A stretch of DNA of 64,000 nt from Cladorrhinum sp. PSN259 (lineage: Eukaryota; Ascomycota; Sordariomycetes; Sordariales; Podosporaceae): assembly GCA_033725935.1 (NCBI GenBank), contig MU867061.1, positions 1,178,001-1,242,000 on the forward strand. Reading direction: 5' to 3'. The notes below the pieces were generated by a model. The model was not told the origin of the DNA. It saw nothing but the letters and a program-made list of their open reading frames with translations, and ran no database searches. The translations under genes and the position numbers were made by a program. Position 1 is the first letter of the stretch. Each line of letters begins with the position of its first letter. This document shows positions 22,001 through 32,429 of this stretch, in pieces.

Positions 22001-23308
22001 TTCTGATACCAGCGTTGGCTATGGCTTTGCATATGTTTGAACCACCCATCGAAACTGGTGAAGCAAGGGTGAGAGTCCGGGCACCTTTCTGCCATACATT
22101 TGTAGGGCTTGAGGTCTTCGTCGACGTGACGCCTGCACAATAAAAACAAAAGAGACCAAAACAATTAGCATCAACTCGGTTAAACTCTGCATCTTCCTGG
22201 CTATCTGGGTAAGCACATACCTCCAATCGCTGTCTGATGTCTCGTTCTTTTCAAAATGCTTAGAGCACCACTGGCATTTCAAGCTCTTTTCCTTGTCCGA
22301 AATTGGCGGTCTCGGGTAATCGGCTTGCTTGATCTGGATGGAAGACACGGGTTTGCGACTTGTTGATATTTTACCCCTCAGTGTTGTGACCTTTCTTGAC
22401 CGCATCTGTTGAGTGTCCAGAGTAGAAGGGCGGGAGCGTGAGGTCGAAAGTTGTGACCTAGCGGGATTTACCATACCTACTGGTCGTGGAATACTCTCAC
22501 CAGCCGGTATTGACACCTGAGGGTTCATGTCAGAGCCAGATGGACTTTCCGCAGGCTGATCTTCGCCGATGCGCTGAAGAGCCGACTTAAAAGCTGGCCG
22601 TAGTATACGACGAGCCTGGAGCTGTTCTTGTCGATCTCGTAGATATAAAATCCTTGAATACACTTCAGCCATCGTGTCTCTGAGGTGCTCTTTCAGTGGT
22701 TCTTGTGCTCCTGGGTAAAGCGAGGACACTGCAAGCTGAGCTACAGTTATGAAAGGGGCCAGGTTGACTCGCGATGCGAATTGGTTGACCTTGATGTCAA
22801 TGCTCCCACGCGATGCTTGCTTGATATCAATGCTCAGACGGTTTATCCTCGTCAGGGCTGAATCGATATTGGCTAAGCCTGAAATCAGACATTGCTCCGG
22901 ACTGTCTCGCGGACTCTCTGCACTTCTATCCCGACTCTGCTGTAACAGCGAGTATGATCTGATCACTAAATTGTTTATATACACTTGGTAAGCGAAAATT
23001 TTCTCAAGTATTTGTCAATTCTGTCACACTATCTCACCATCGTTAAGACTGCGAAGGAGGACGTCCAATAGTCGAGCGACGAGATCTTTGATGTCGGGCG
23101 CATTTCGAAGTCGTGTGTCCAGACATTGACTTTTGCGAGCAAAGACTCCCAGATAAGATGTCCAAATTGCAAACCGTTGTCCAAGTTCCTGCCACTTATC
23201 TTCCACGGCGCCTGAAATTGGTGTATCAAACAGCTCCTCACATTTGCAGGCCATGCTGTACAGCAGATCCTCGCCATAATCATCGTCGGCCGGTGTGCTC
23301 CCACTCAT
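19069..23308 (-). CDS. C2H2-TPR-CHAT protein with substituted catalytic dyad
   Basis: Three exons on the minus strand: 23,308-23,038, 22,965-22,221 and 22,132-19,069. Introns are 72 and 88 nt with GTGAG/TTTAG and GTATGT/GTGCAG signals. The product has 1359 residues. Order: an N-terminal helical region typical of fungal STAND-associated proteins (1-150), a linker, a C2H2-type zinc-finger region (from CQWC at 321 to about 380, split by the second intron), a Ser/Asp-rich linker, three TPR-like units of about 42 residues (about 655-800), a helical stretch, and a C-terminal CHAT domain (about 1080-1359). CHAT domains are caspase/separase-like cysteine proteases with the signatures HFAGHG and LSACxT. 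Here they read HFAGYGRSD (Tyr1204) and YLSARPTGA (Arg1250), so both catalytic residues are lost while the fold signature is kept. Divergent neighbour of the phosphorylase-type protein. Confidence 0.85.
20850..21190. repeat. near-identical TPR-encoding repeats inside the CHAT gene
   Basis: Units of about 126 bases encode AVDAANMAVDxTPxDxPNRA followed by LDNLGxWLGR. Over the best-matching 62 bases the first two units differ at only about five positions; the third is more diverged. High DNA identity between units points to recent internal duplication or gene conversion. Confidence 0.75.
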
Positions 23309-23688
23309 TGGGAAAGGACGTTCTCCCTATGTGCCAAGAAGCAAAAGTGAGACCCAGATGAAGTTAAGGTAAGGTTGCAGGTGCCTCGGAGATTGGATAT
23401 ATGGGTAGGACAAAGTGTTAGAAGTGGTGGGCTTTCTGCTAAGGCTCTTGTGCTGGTTCTGGACGGGATCGGTGCCCTGGATACCAAAAGTAGGGCGGGC
23501 ACTGCTTGAGGAAGATAATCGCGCTTGGGAAAGTTGGAAAGAGGGGAAATTACGAGACCCGCAGTGCTCCTTGTGTGGATGGTTGGGCAGCACAAACCCC
23601 TCACTTTCGACCCCACGGTCGAGTTCATTTCCCCAAACTCTTGCCAGTTTGCCATCACATTGAATTCTCTGCCTCATCCTATGCTCCG
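23309..23688. promoter_or_regulatory. 380-bp shared divergent promoter region
   Basis: Separates the start codons of the CHAT protein (-) and the DUF7580-like/phosphorylase protein (+). Because the frame of the right-hand gene is open leftwards to 23,506, part of this may be coding if an upstream exon exists. Confidence 0.6.
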
Positions 23689-26626
23689 ATGCGGTACCTG
23701 ACTGACTGCGAAGAGTGGCGGCTGATTCAAGCGCTCGGTCGTCAGTTGGAGCAGAGAAAGGGCAAATACATTGATCGACCGCAAGGCCGTGAGACCGAGT
23801 CACTCAATCCTGATGTGGAGTTTCTGGAGGTCGAGCTTCGCCGCGTTCTCCTCGTCCGAGAGAGCTGGCAGAAGCTATCTTCAGATGACTTTGCATTATT
23901 CCAGGAAATCACCAGTCGCCTTTGTCGGTTGCTGGAGTCCGCCGTGTCGCCTGAAGTTTGCCTGGACTCAGACCGATTTCCATATCCATGTCTTTGGGGC
24001 CTGGTCGAGTTCCTTGGTACCTCTTGCGATATTTTTGACCTCGTCAGCGGTCCCAATAAATCGCTGTTCAGACTACCAAATGATTAGTACTAAGCTCGAA
24101 GTAATCTAGATACTATCACCGAGTATAATACTTGCTTGGAGAGACTTCTTAGTTCCCCGAATGAACCGGTTTTTCGACCTCCACCGAGAGAGAGGAAGAG
24201 CTTGAAGCCATGGAAAGACTCCGCAAACCGGGATCGCGCCATTGCTATTCTTCGAGGGATTTTTCGACACTTCAAGTGCAGCGCCCGCCATGAACTTGTG
24301 ATGGACATCTCGGAGAGCGTCGACGAAAACGAGGACCTGCACCTTACCTTATCATGCTGCGGACATGATCATAATGACCAACTGTGGCAACATGTTCAAT
24401 GCAGTTCTATCCATGGGTAGGTTTCTAACAAAGACGCCAAACATGAAAAGATTTGCGACTAATTTCGTATATGTACCATTCTGCAGGAGTCGCAGAATTC
24501 AGGATCGAATCGTACCCATTCCTGACATCTGTGCTGAGTTAAACCAGCATGCAGGGCAGGGCATCGGACTAATCGTGCTTCTGGAAAGCTACAGTTTGTT
24601 TGGCGCTTGGTCTAGAGAAACTTCAGAGTTCCAGTATTCCACCCCTAGGGAGACCCTGGAAGGGTTAGTTGTGAAGGGTGCATTCAAACCGGCCTTGACA
24701 TACGAGACATTCAAATCTCAAGGCACAACCGCACCGAGATTCACACCCCTAGAGATGCGCAAACTAGCCGTAAAGCTCGGTTACTGCCTCATGGACTTCT
24801 TTGATGCTGATCTTGGCTGTAAAAGATTCCGGTTCTGCTCCTCGGAAAGCGGTATTCGAAAAGATCGAATTTACTTGTCGTTCAGCTCGAGTCTTCCTGC
24901 CGCAGAAGACTTGCGCATATTTCGCATTGGCCATCCAACTCTTCTGTCATTCGCCAAACTTCTGCTGGAACTTTACTCGGGATCTCCTGTATCTGTCGAA
25001 CCAATCAATCTCTGCTGGAACCAAGGGAACGAGGCGATCTGGCTGGAAATGTTCAAGTACCTGGATGGCCTGGAGAACGAGCAAAACGATTCCTATCTCC
25101 AGGCAATCAGGCGCTGTCTTATGATTCATACAACAATTGCTCAAAAGCTACGCTCATCTCCAGGGAAAGAGGATGATTTGGTCATACGAAGAGTGCTTTA
25201 CAAGAAGGTTGTGTGCAATCTCGAGCGCGGGCTCGAGGAAGCGACCCCCAGAGCACATAACAAACGGCGCAGATCAGAATCTCCCCCTTTGCTATCTGAG
25301 CGCGGTAACGGGCTCGAACGTCCAACACTCAAGGCCTCTAGTCATTCTGGAAGAAGTCATCCCGCCGCACGGGAGCACAAAAAGCACCGCACACTTGGCT
25401 TGAATTTTCACACCTCAGACGCAAAAACAACATCTAACTCGCTTCTAGAGCATGCAGCTCTGTCTTTAACTATGCCGCACGAGGCACAGGCATCTTATCC
25501 GCGCCCAGTCGCTCCGCTTGTGATCAATGACACCATCGAAGATGACCGGCCCCAGAGCCGGCATGACTTTGAAGTGGCCATCATATGTGCGCTGGAGCGG
25601 GAGGCCGATGCCGTGCTGCTCCAATTCGACTGTTTCTGGGATGAATATGGCGATCCTTATGGGAAGGCGTACCGAGATCCGAACGAATACAGAACTGGAC
25701 GGGTTGGGCGAGATGATGTTGTCCTGCTCGTACTGTCAGGGATGGGCAAGGCCAGATCTGCCAGTGCGGTCTCCGCCCTCTTATCAAGCTACACTGGTAT
25801 TCGGCTCGCTCTCGTGGTTGGTATCTGTGGCGGTGTCCCAACACCGAACCCCCACGATGATGACGATGACCTAGTGCTAGGTGATGTCGTGGTTAGCAAT
25901 GCCATCACGCAGTTCGATTTCGGCCGGATGTATCCAAATGGCTTTCAGGTCAAGAACGCCATTCAGGACAGCCTTGGAAAAGCTGAAAGGGATGTGCAGG
26001 CGTTGCTCGGCTCTCTGGGCACTTCACAGGGACGAGAACGGCTAGAAAAGAGGACGGCAGAATTCCTAGAAGCTCTCCAAGAGGCTGCAATGAAACGGGG
26101 GAAACGCTCAACAATATATAACTACCCTGGCACAGCGAAAGACCGGCTTTATGCCCCTACATACCTTCACAAGCACCGGTCTGGTGCTGCATGTCGATGC
26201 GACGAGACTATTGTTTGTGACGACGCCGCTGGTACTTCGTGCTGTGTTGCCGGATGCGATGACAAGCAGCTTTTGCTTCGACAACGGATTCGCCTTAAGG
26301 AGGCGTTGGAGAAAACAGACATCAGATTAGCGCAACGGCCAACTGTTCATATCGGCGCCATTGCATCCGGCGACACAGTCATGAAGTCCGCCGAGGACCG
26401 CGACAGTATTGCCCGCCAACTTAAGGTGATTGCTTTTGAGATGGAAGGCGCTGGCATATGGGATGCACCACACATGTCTTGCCTGGTGATCAAGAGCGTC
26501 TGCGACTACGCAGACAGCCATAAGAACAAGGAGTGGCAAAACTTTGCTGGGGCCACCGCTGCATCTGCCATGAAGGCTTTACTTAGTGTGCGGGCAAGGT
26601 CAGACAGGTTTGGGTCGACCGGATAA
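23689..26626 (+). CDS. DUF7580-like protein fused to a purine nucleoside phosphorylase-type domain
   Basis: Proposed exons 23,689-24,016, 24,110-24,416 and 24,487-26,626 give 924 residues. The second intron (GTAGGT...CTGCAG, 70 nt) is secure; the first (GTACCT...CTAG) is the best of several donors and could be wrong by some residues. Residues 1-420 are helical and resemble the DUF7580-type N-terminal part of fungal STAND-related proteins (for example MRKLAVKLGYCLMDFF, HPTLLSFAKLLLELYSGSPV). A basic, disordered linker with KRRRSESPP follows. From about 572 there is a PNP/UDP phosphorylase-type domain: DFEVAIICALEREADAV, VVGICGGVP, HIGAIASGDTV, AFEMEGAGIWD and VIKSVCDYADSHKNK. A cysteine-rich insert (CRCDETIVC to CCVAGC) sits in the middle. 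In many fungal NLRs this domain precedes NACHT; here the protein stops after it and no nucleotide-binding domain follows. Confidence 0.82.
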
Positions 26627-26935
26627 GAGGTAAAGCCACTCATCATGGGATGAAATATACTACCGAATTACGTGTCAAGGTACAAAACGGTTGGTTCTCT
26701 ATGTTCGGCCTTTCCGCCCGATTAGGTTGAATTCATCTGTTAGTCTCAGGTGTATGTATATGCTCCCTCTTTCGGTTAGTAGTAGACCCCGCCGCTAACT
26801 TCAATCAATCACAATCCGTCCGACTAGCAGTAGAGCTAATAGGGGCGTAGATTTTGTATACCTGGCTCTGCAACGTATCCAATTACGCCAGCCAAGAACT
26901 TGACCCGTCATAGGAGAAGTAGCCATCTTGGTAAA
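26627..26935. other. gene-free stretch
   Basis: The 3' flank of the phosphorylase-type gene. Nothing else is supported. Confidence 0.5.
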
Positions 26936-27382
26936 CTAAGGAGAGAGAGAGTGTGTGTGAGCGAGAAAGAGAGAGATTAGATTAGTGCGAGCAAAGATAA
27001 CAGACCAAAGGCGTGATCCTCGCCAAAAAATCTCGATATATATTTCTAATCCCTTGTAATGAACTGCCAATGCTTCCTCGACCTTTTCCCCGAGCGAGTT
27101 ACGTATTACCCAAGGCGTATATTGCTGGAGGAATCCGCGGGCTAGCGTGCAGAGTTGCTTGTAGGATTCGTTCACCACTGTCCAGTTCCCCACGGCGATG
27201 ATATAGCAGAAAGCCCAGGTTGAGTTAATAATGGTGATAACTATGACCTGGCTGGTCCGGCGGCACATCTCTACATCTTTGAACTGTCGAATTTGGAGCA
27301 CAGATCGAGCCTTAACGTAGTTCAGTTTGGTCTTGGAATGTATGACAAGATAAATAAACATTGGAAACTTGAAGGGGCTCAC
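26936..27382 (-). CDS. hypothetical 148-residue protein, right copy of a direct repeat
   Basis: An open frame of 148 codons with a natural-looking composition (for example VLQIRQFKDVEMCRRTSQV, FCYIIAVGNWTVVNESYKQL). I do not recognise the family. Its first two thirds (27,090-27,365) match a decayed segment at 17,950-18,270 in the same orientation, which argues that a coding unit was duplicated and one copy lost. The last third, rich in AG and GT dinucleotides at DNA level, may be read-through. It may be a fragment of a larger gene. Confidence 0.4.
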   Translation of the reverse strand: MSPFKFPMFIYLVIHSKTKLNYVKARSVLQIRQFKDVEMCRRTSQVIVITIINSTWAFCYIIAVGNWTVVNESYKQLCTLARGFLQQYTPWVIRNSLGEKVEEALAVHYKGLEIYIEIFWRGSRLWSVIFARTNLISLFLAHTHSLSP

Positions 27383-29537
27383 ACAGGCTGGCCCCTGACG
27401 AAGGGTGCTTTGAATGGTATAAAATTACACCGTGCCTTGCTGAATTGAGTTTACCCAGGACTTCCCCCTCCCTTCTTTTTATGCTGCTTATTCTGTTGGG
27501 AACAGATATTGTATGCAGTGTTTGTTCAAGAAAGCATCTTGGCTCGATGTTAAAAGGACAATATAATCAAAGAATTAAGGAAAGACACCAACATCATCAT
27601 CCGAGGGTCAAACACGACCAAGGTCCGGTTCGTTGATCTCAAAAGCAACGCGTCACACTTGTTCTATTGACGTGGTTGCTCCTCCCTCCTTGCAGGGAAA
27701 TGCTTCAAGAACGATTTCACAGATTATGTATATACACAGGCAGGATATTTAAAAATCTGTTACCAGCTCAAGAGAGCAGCACTACATTACACTCGGCCCC
27801 CCTAACCTAGAAGTCGAATCGTAAAAATGAGAAACCAAGCCTTTGGCATTTGATGTTCGTGTGCAGAAAGACAACACGGCTGACGTTGGTCGATTCTCCC
27901 GTCGAATACTACCCTACCGAATCTTTCACACCAAAAATCGAGTACCAACCGAACCAGACCTAATCACGGCAGATCTTGTACTCCCCCAGAGATCAAGTAT
28001 AGACAGTGAACATTGTGTGGCTCACTGTTCTTCTTTTAACCGGTATGTCAGCACCATGCCATGACATGACAGAATCAGCCAGATTTTGTTGGGTTGGTTG
28101 CCTTCGCCGCCGGATATTCTCAAACCCGTTCGGAAACCTTCGAATCCAACAAAAAAGGGTGGATAACAGGAGACGAATTCGAATCAGGAGATCTAGAAGG
28201 AAAAAAAGGAGGAATTGCGTAACATCTATAAACGCCAGGATGAAGATAGAACAGAATCCTCATTTCCAATTCGCCGTTGCAAGAATCTTGAAAGCTGCTA
28301 TAAGTTTTTCCTTCTGGCATCGTCAAATGGAGGCAGTTGGTTGCGGCGCAGGATGTGTGGTCACGAAAAACAGCATTGTTGAAAGTGAAAGCAAGAGCCA
28401 AGCACAATAAATTGTATCGCCTTGAGGCAGACCTATGCACAGAACTTACGAGACATCTACACCAGGGCATGGAATCATGAAGAGACGAAAACCTTGCAGG
28501 CTTTGAAGGTCTCGTTGTGAGGAGGTGAGGAGCAATCACCAACTTGGTCTCAAGATGTCGTCTTTGTCCAGAATCACGGGAAGCTCACTCAGCCCGCTCA
28601 CCCTGCATATATGCCAAGCATCAGCTCACAAGAGGCTCACCTCCAGCTCTCACAGCCTGATTGGTTGGCAAAGAGATCCCGATGCGCTGAATCATTGCTT
28701 CTTTTTTATCTCCAAAGATTGGACAGGGATTTGATAAAGAGTGGGGAAGGAACGGCACCTTCAAACCTGTGCCCCAGCACAGGGCGGAGAGCGATTTGTG
28801 CAACACTGATCTGATGGAAGAGGCCCCTTGCAGGTGGCACCCACCTCGTGTCATCCAAGACTCGACAATATCAACGCTTGTCAGTATCTAAAAAGGTCCA
28901 ATATCATTTGTCGATAGCTCAGGAAACCAGCGCGACTTGACTAAACTCTTAGTTGGGCGGGAATCGACAACTTCAAATGTTACGGGGCCCAGGTCGCTCC
29001 ATTTATTGTTCTCATGGACGTTGGTTCGGTAAACCAGGAATGCGCGCCGGGGTTTCCCTGTTGAGCTTCCTGATGGGGGCCGGCTTTTTGGCCATGGTCG
29101 TTAGACTGAAAAGGGAAGCGAGGATGAGGTGGGAAGCTGCGAGCTGTTTTTGGATGGTGTTGGGATGTTGTGATACACCGTGCCGCAGATATCCCCTCCT
29201 CGTCAGACCCGCAGACTCCAACATACCAGGAACCTTCATTTAGCTTGAGTGAGTTCTCTGCGCTGATTGACGGGCACAATCTTGGATATCTGCCTCGTCC
29301 AAGATTGCCGGGGCCGCTTAAGGGCCGCACCACTGTCATTGCCTCGCGGAAGGATGATACTCAGCGCTTGTAAGAAAATGAAGAGGTGTGGTATACCGGC
29401 CAGAGCCTTTCCTTGGGGTAAAGAAACGAAGGATATGTTAAAGCAGACGTAGGTCCACTTGCCCAAGGTCGGGCAACCATGAGCTCGTCCGTAAATTTGT
29501 CCCTCCGGCCTCAGCTGGCGGGAGAGATGCATGTCAA
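27383..29537. other. gene-free stretch of 2.1 kb
   Basis: Many overlapping short frames on both strands. A GC-rich patch at 29,040-29,200 reads open on both strands (a hydrophobic stretch MRAGVSLLSFLMGAGFLAMVV on plus) but has no recognisable homology or paired splice sites. It probably includes the promoter of the membrane protein at 29,538. Confidence 0.45.
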
Positions 29538-31190
29538 ATGTCAGCTCCCACCGCAATCCACGGCGGCACGGCACCGCTAGCATCACTAACATCCGTATTT
29601 ACGCCACCATGTCCCACAACCTGGGTCATTACGACAAACCGGCTGCTTTCTCAGTACCCGGCTTTCCCGACTGCAGGTCCTTCGGCTTGCAACCCGCCTT
29701 CCTGGAGAGCCAACATTGCAGGACAAGGTTTTGAGTACTACTCGCCAGCGGTTTGTCCTCAAGGCTTTGTGGTAGGTCCCAACTGTGGTTTAACCAAGAC
29801 ACGGACGGAAGAAGGGTTTCCTACCGTCGCACCCCAGGAAACCGTTGCATATTGTGTACCCCAAGGCTTGACTTGCACGACAGACACGACAGACTATCGA
29901 GGTGGCGTATGGGGTTTTGCGCTGGGTGCAACGACTTATGGTGCCTCAGTAACAGTTGGGCCAGCAATCCAGATTCGATGGCGGGAAGCCGACTTGACGA
30001 AGCTTGAAACACATCCTCTCACCCCAGGACTGAGAGTGACGAAGACGGACATGGCTGTCCAAGCAGCAGTGACAGCGGTAATTGTGTCGGATACCAAGTC
30101 CATTTCCTTTGCGACAAACACCCCAGAACCAACCGATGTCCTGATAACAGACACAACAGTACCAGTACAAAGCTCGGCACGATTCCCCGGGGGAGTTTCA
30201 ACAGCACAATCGGCACCGTCTTTTGCAACCAGCTCGAGCTCGAGCAGTGGCGGCGGAGATAGAATGTTAGGATCATTGAATCGAACAAACAGCATAATCG
30301 TGATCGTTATCATAACGGTGGTTGTTGCGGGAATGCTGGCAGGGGGTGCCTTCTTTTGGGTCCGGCGGTATAAACGAAAGCAAGAGCGCCCAGAAGAATC
30401 GGTTGAGGATGGGCACCGTGCAAGCACCTGGCCGACACCAAGCCATCGGGGAACGTATATGTCGGCATCGTCGCAGCAGAAAACGGTACGAGATGTAAGG
30501 TCGACAACACCTGCGTCTTCAAGGATGTTGGCAAGGGATGTAAGGTCGACAAGACCGGCAACTTCGAGGATGACGGCACGAGATGTACGGTCGACGACGC
30601 CAGGGTCAAAGAAGGTTATGACGAATCTCGACCCGCTCGCTGGAGTATCAGAGCTCGATGGAACACCGCCAGCAAGTGCAGTAAGGCCACCGCATCTCGG
30701 GAGCACACCAAATCCAGCAGAGCTCGAAGGAGACGCGACACAAAACACTGCGAGATCCGGGACTCACAGCCAGAGGTCATGGCTCAGGAGTCCATCACTC
30801 CACAACCCAATGCAGTCTCCGAGATCGGTTCGTTCATTCGGTCGGCGGACGGTTCGAGAGTCGTTCGGAGAGAAGATCAACGACCCTGCGACAATATTGG
30901 GGAGACTAAGAATTCCAAGTGTGCGCAGCACCATGTCCAGACAATCTCCGGGCTCTGCAAGCCCAAGCGCACTCAGTCCCTGGAGGATACCACGGAGTCC
31001 AAGAACCCCAAGGACTCCAATGACAAACAGACTCAGTCAAGTTAGCGAGCACCCACCAAGGGTGTCGTCAAGGAAGTCGGGATTGGATGGGGATGTCGTC
31101 GGAACACCAGCGATAGCTGAGCGTGCTGAGCAACCCGACGAGGAAAATGGTGGAAAGTCGAGCAGTGCGCAACGGGGGTCGAGGCCTTGA
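29538..31190 (+). CDS. single-pass membrane protein with Cys-containing ectodomain and repeated tail
   Basis: A 550-residue frame. The N-terminal 190 residues contain paired cysteines (TPPCPTTW, SACNPPSW, YYSPAVCPQGF, AYCVPQGLTCTT), as in a broad group of fungal ectodomain proteins that often lack an obvious signal peptide at the predicted start. A Ser/Thr-rich stalk with a Ser run (SSSSSSGGG) follows. One membrane segment lies at about 251-275 (IIVIVIITVVVAGMLAGGAFFW), with a basic RRYKRK after it. The cytoplasmic tail of about 270 residues is Ser/Arg/Pro-rich and holds three 16-residue repeats of the form ARDVRSTTPASSRM. A missing 5' exon with a signal peptide is possible. Function unknown; a surface sensor is a guess from architecture. 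Confidence 0.75.
   Translation: MSAPTAIHGGTAPLASLTSVFTPPCPTTWVITTNRLLSQYPAFPTAGPSACNPPSWRANIAGQGFEYYSPAVCPQGFVVGPNCGLTKTRTEEGFPTVAPQETVAYCVPQGLTCTTDTTDYRGGVWGFALGATTYGASVTVGPAIQIRWREADLTKLETHPLTPGLRVTKTDMAVQAAVTAVIVSDTKSISFATNTPEPTDVLITDTTVPVQSSARFPGGVSTAQSAPSFATSSSSSSGGGDRMLGSLNRTNSIIVIVIITVVVAGMLAGGAFFWVRRYKRKQERPEESVEDGHRASTWPTPSHRGTYMSASSQQKTVRDVRSTTPASSRMLARDVRSTRPATSRMTARDVRSTTPGSKKVMTNLDPLAGVSELDGTPPASAVRPPHLGSTPNPAELEGDATQNTARSGTHSQRSWLRSPSLHNPMQSPRSVRSFGRRTVRESFGEKINDPATILGRLRIPSVRSTMSRQSPGSASPSALSPWRIPRSPRTPRTPMTNRLSQVSEHPPRVSSRKSGLDGDVVGTPAIAERAEQPDEENGGKSSSAQRGSRP
30480..30620. repeat. three tandem repeats in the tail of the membrane protein
   Basis: Units of 48 bases containing GATGTAAGGTCGACAA encode ARDVRSTTP-type peptides three times in a row. 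Confidence 0.8.
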
Positions 31191-31869
31191 TAATTGGCTG
31201 CGGGTTTCGATGATCGGCGACGCGGCGAAGGCGATGGATGCATGCAGGCGCAGAAGAGCTACAGCAGTGACAGCACAGTGGATTTGGAGCTATGATGGAC
31301 AATCATGATTTCATACTGTAAATTTGCCGGGATCGTGGCAAGTTTTTTTTGGTTTTTTTTTCGTTTGACTGCTTTGTCACGATACAGTCGAGACTGTGAA
31401 GCAACCTGGAACCATCAATATCTTTCGAAGGGAGCCATTGAGGTGTCGGAAGATGCACCAGAGGCCGGACTAGTGTGCCGGCCAATCTACAAGAACGCCA
31501 ATCCGGCAACTTCCAGAAAACACACAGCGCTGATAAGCGCCGCTGCGACCCACCAGAGCAACCCCCGCAGCATCTGTGCAACCACGAGCAGTGGCGATGG
31601 CAGCTGCACAATGATCAAAACGGGCAGAAAAGCTCGACAGGCAGTGAGGAGATCATCACCTGTGAAGTCAGGCAATTGCGATACGGAAACTGAAGTGACG
31701 TCCGTTGCTGGGGTGCTCCCAGAAACATAAAAAGAGATATTTAATCCTCCGAAAAGCTTCCTCATCTCCTCAGAACTTCATCATCCAAAACATCCTAAAC
31801 AGACCCTGCAACGAAAAAAGAACAAGACTTCATCTAACACCTCGAAAACCCTCCACCACCACAACAACC

Positions 31870-31900
<31 letters not shown>

Positions 31901-31906
31901 ACAACA
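31191..31906. other. gene-free stretch with an ACA microsatellite in the downstream leader
   Basis: No supported gene. Bases 31,861-31,906 are a run of ACA/CAA triplets immediately before the start codon of the next gene, so probably transcribed as 5' leader. Confidence 0.55.
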
Positions 31907-32429
31907 ATGACAACCCCCTCCTCCTCAAGCAGACGAACCTCGCAGGGCTCGATCCCCGACGCCCGCCAACCCCCTCCCCTCACGACCCAACAAATCACAA
32001 ACGATCCAATCATGGGCTCCATTATCCCCGGCCCAAGGTCCCCCTCCTCTCCCACTACTTCCTCCCCATCCCGTGCCCTGTCGTCCACCTTGGACTGGAA
32101 ACCATCCACAGAGGACAAAACCCGCCGGCAGAGCTGGTCCGCCCAGGAGTATCTTCATCAGTTCCACTCCAAGCTCGCAGAGGATCACGACCTCTCCCAA
32201 AATGGCCGGGGTTGGGGTGGTATTGTAAGTCAACTTGGGAAGACCGGGACGACGCAGGGACAGGGGGGATTTACTGAGCGGGGTTGAAAAGCTCACAGCA
32301 CTTACACGGGCACGCCCTGAGCTGTTTGACCCCACTTTGGACGACAGCATTATTTCACAACAACCACAACCACATCAACCACATCAACCACATCAACCAC
32401 ATCAACCACAACATCCATTTTTACTTTAA
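31907..32429 (+). CDS. small conserved-looking hypothetical protein
   Basis: Two exons, 31,907-32,224 and 32,292-32,429, joined over a 67-nt intron with strong signals (GTAAGT donor, TTACTGAG branch region, AAAAG acceptor), give 151 residues. The first exon is Ser/Pro/Thr-rich with natural-looking blocks (RRTSQGSIPDARQPPPLTTQQ, ALSSTLDWKP, RRQSWSAQEYLHQFHSKL, GRGWGGI). The second encodes LTALTRARPELFDPTLDDSI and then a His/Gln/Pro repeat (QPHQPHQPHQ). Unspliced, the first frame would run into a Gly-rich tail and stop at 32,287. Function unknown; probably disordered. Confidence 0.75.
32371..32411. repeat. nine-base CATCAACCA repeat encoding QPH
   Basis: About four units at the 3' end of the small hypothetical gene. 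Confidence 0.8.

Noticed and set aside
28953..29243. Hydrophobic frame on plus and basic frame on minus around 29.0-29.2 kb
   Set aside because: Open on both strands because of GC-rich composition; no family resemblance or intron signals.
31858..31906. CRISPR-like or structured repeat
   Set aside because: A plain trinucleotide microsatellite in a eukaryotic 5' leader; no spacers.
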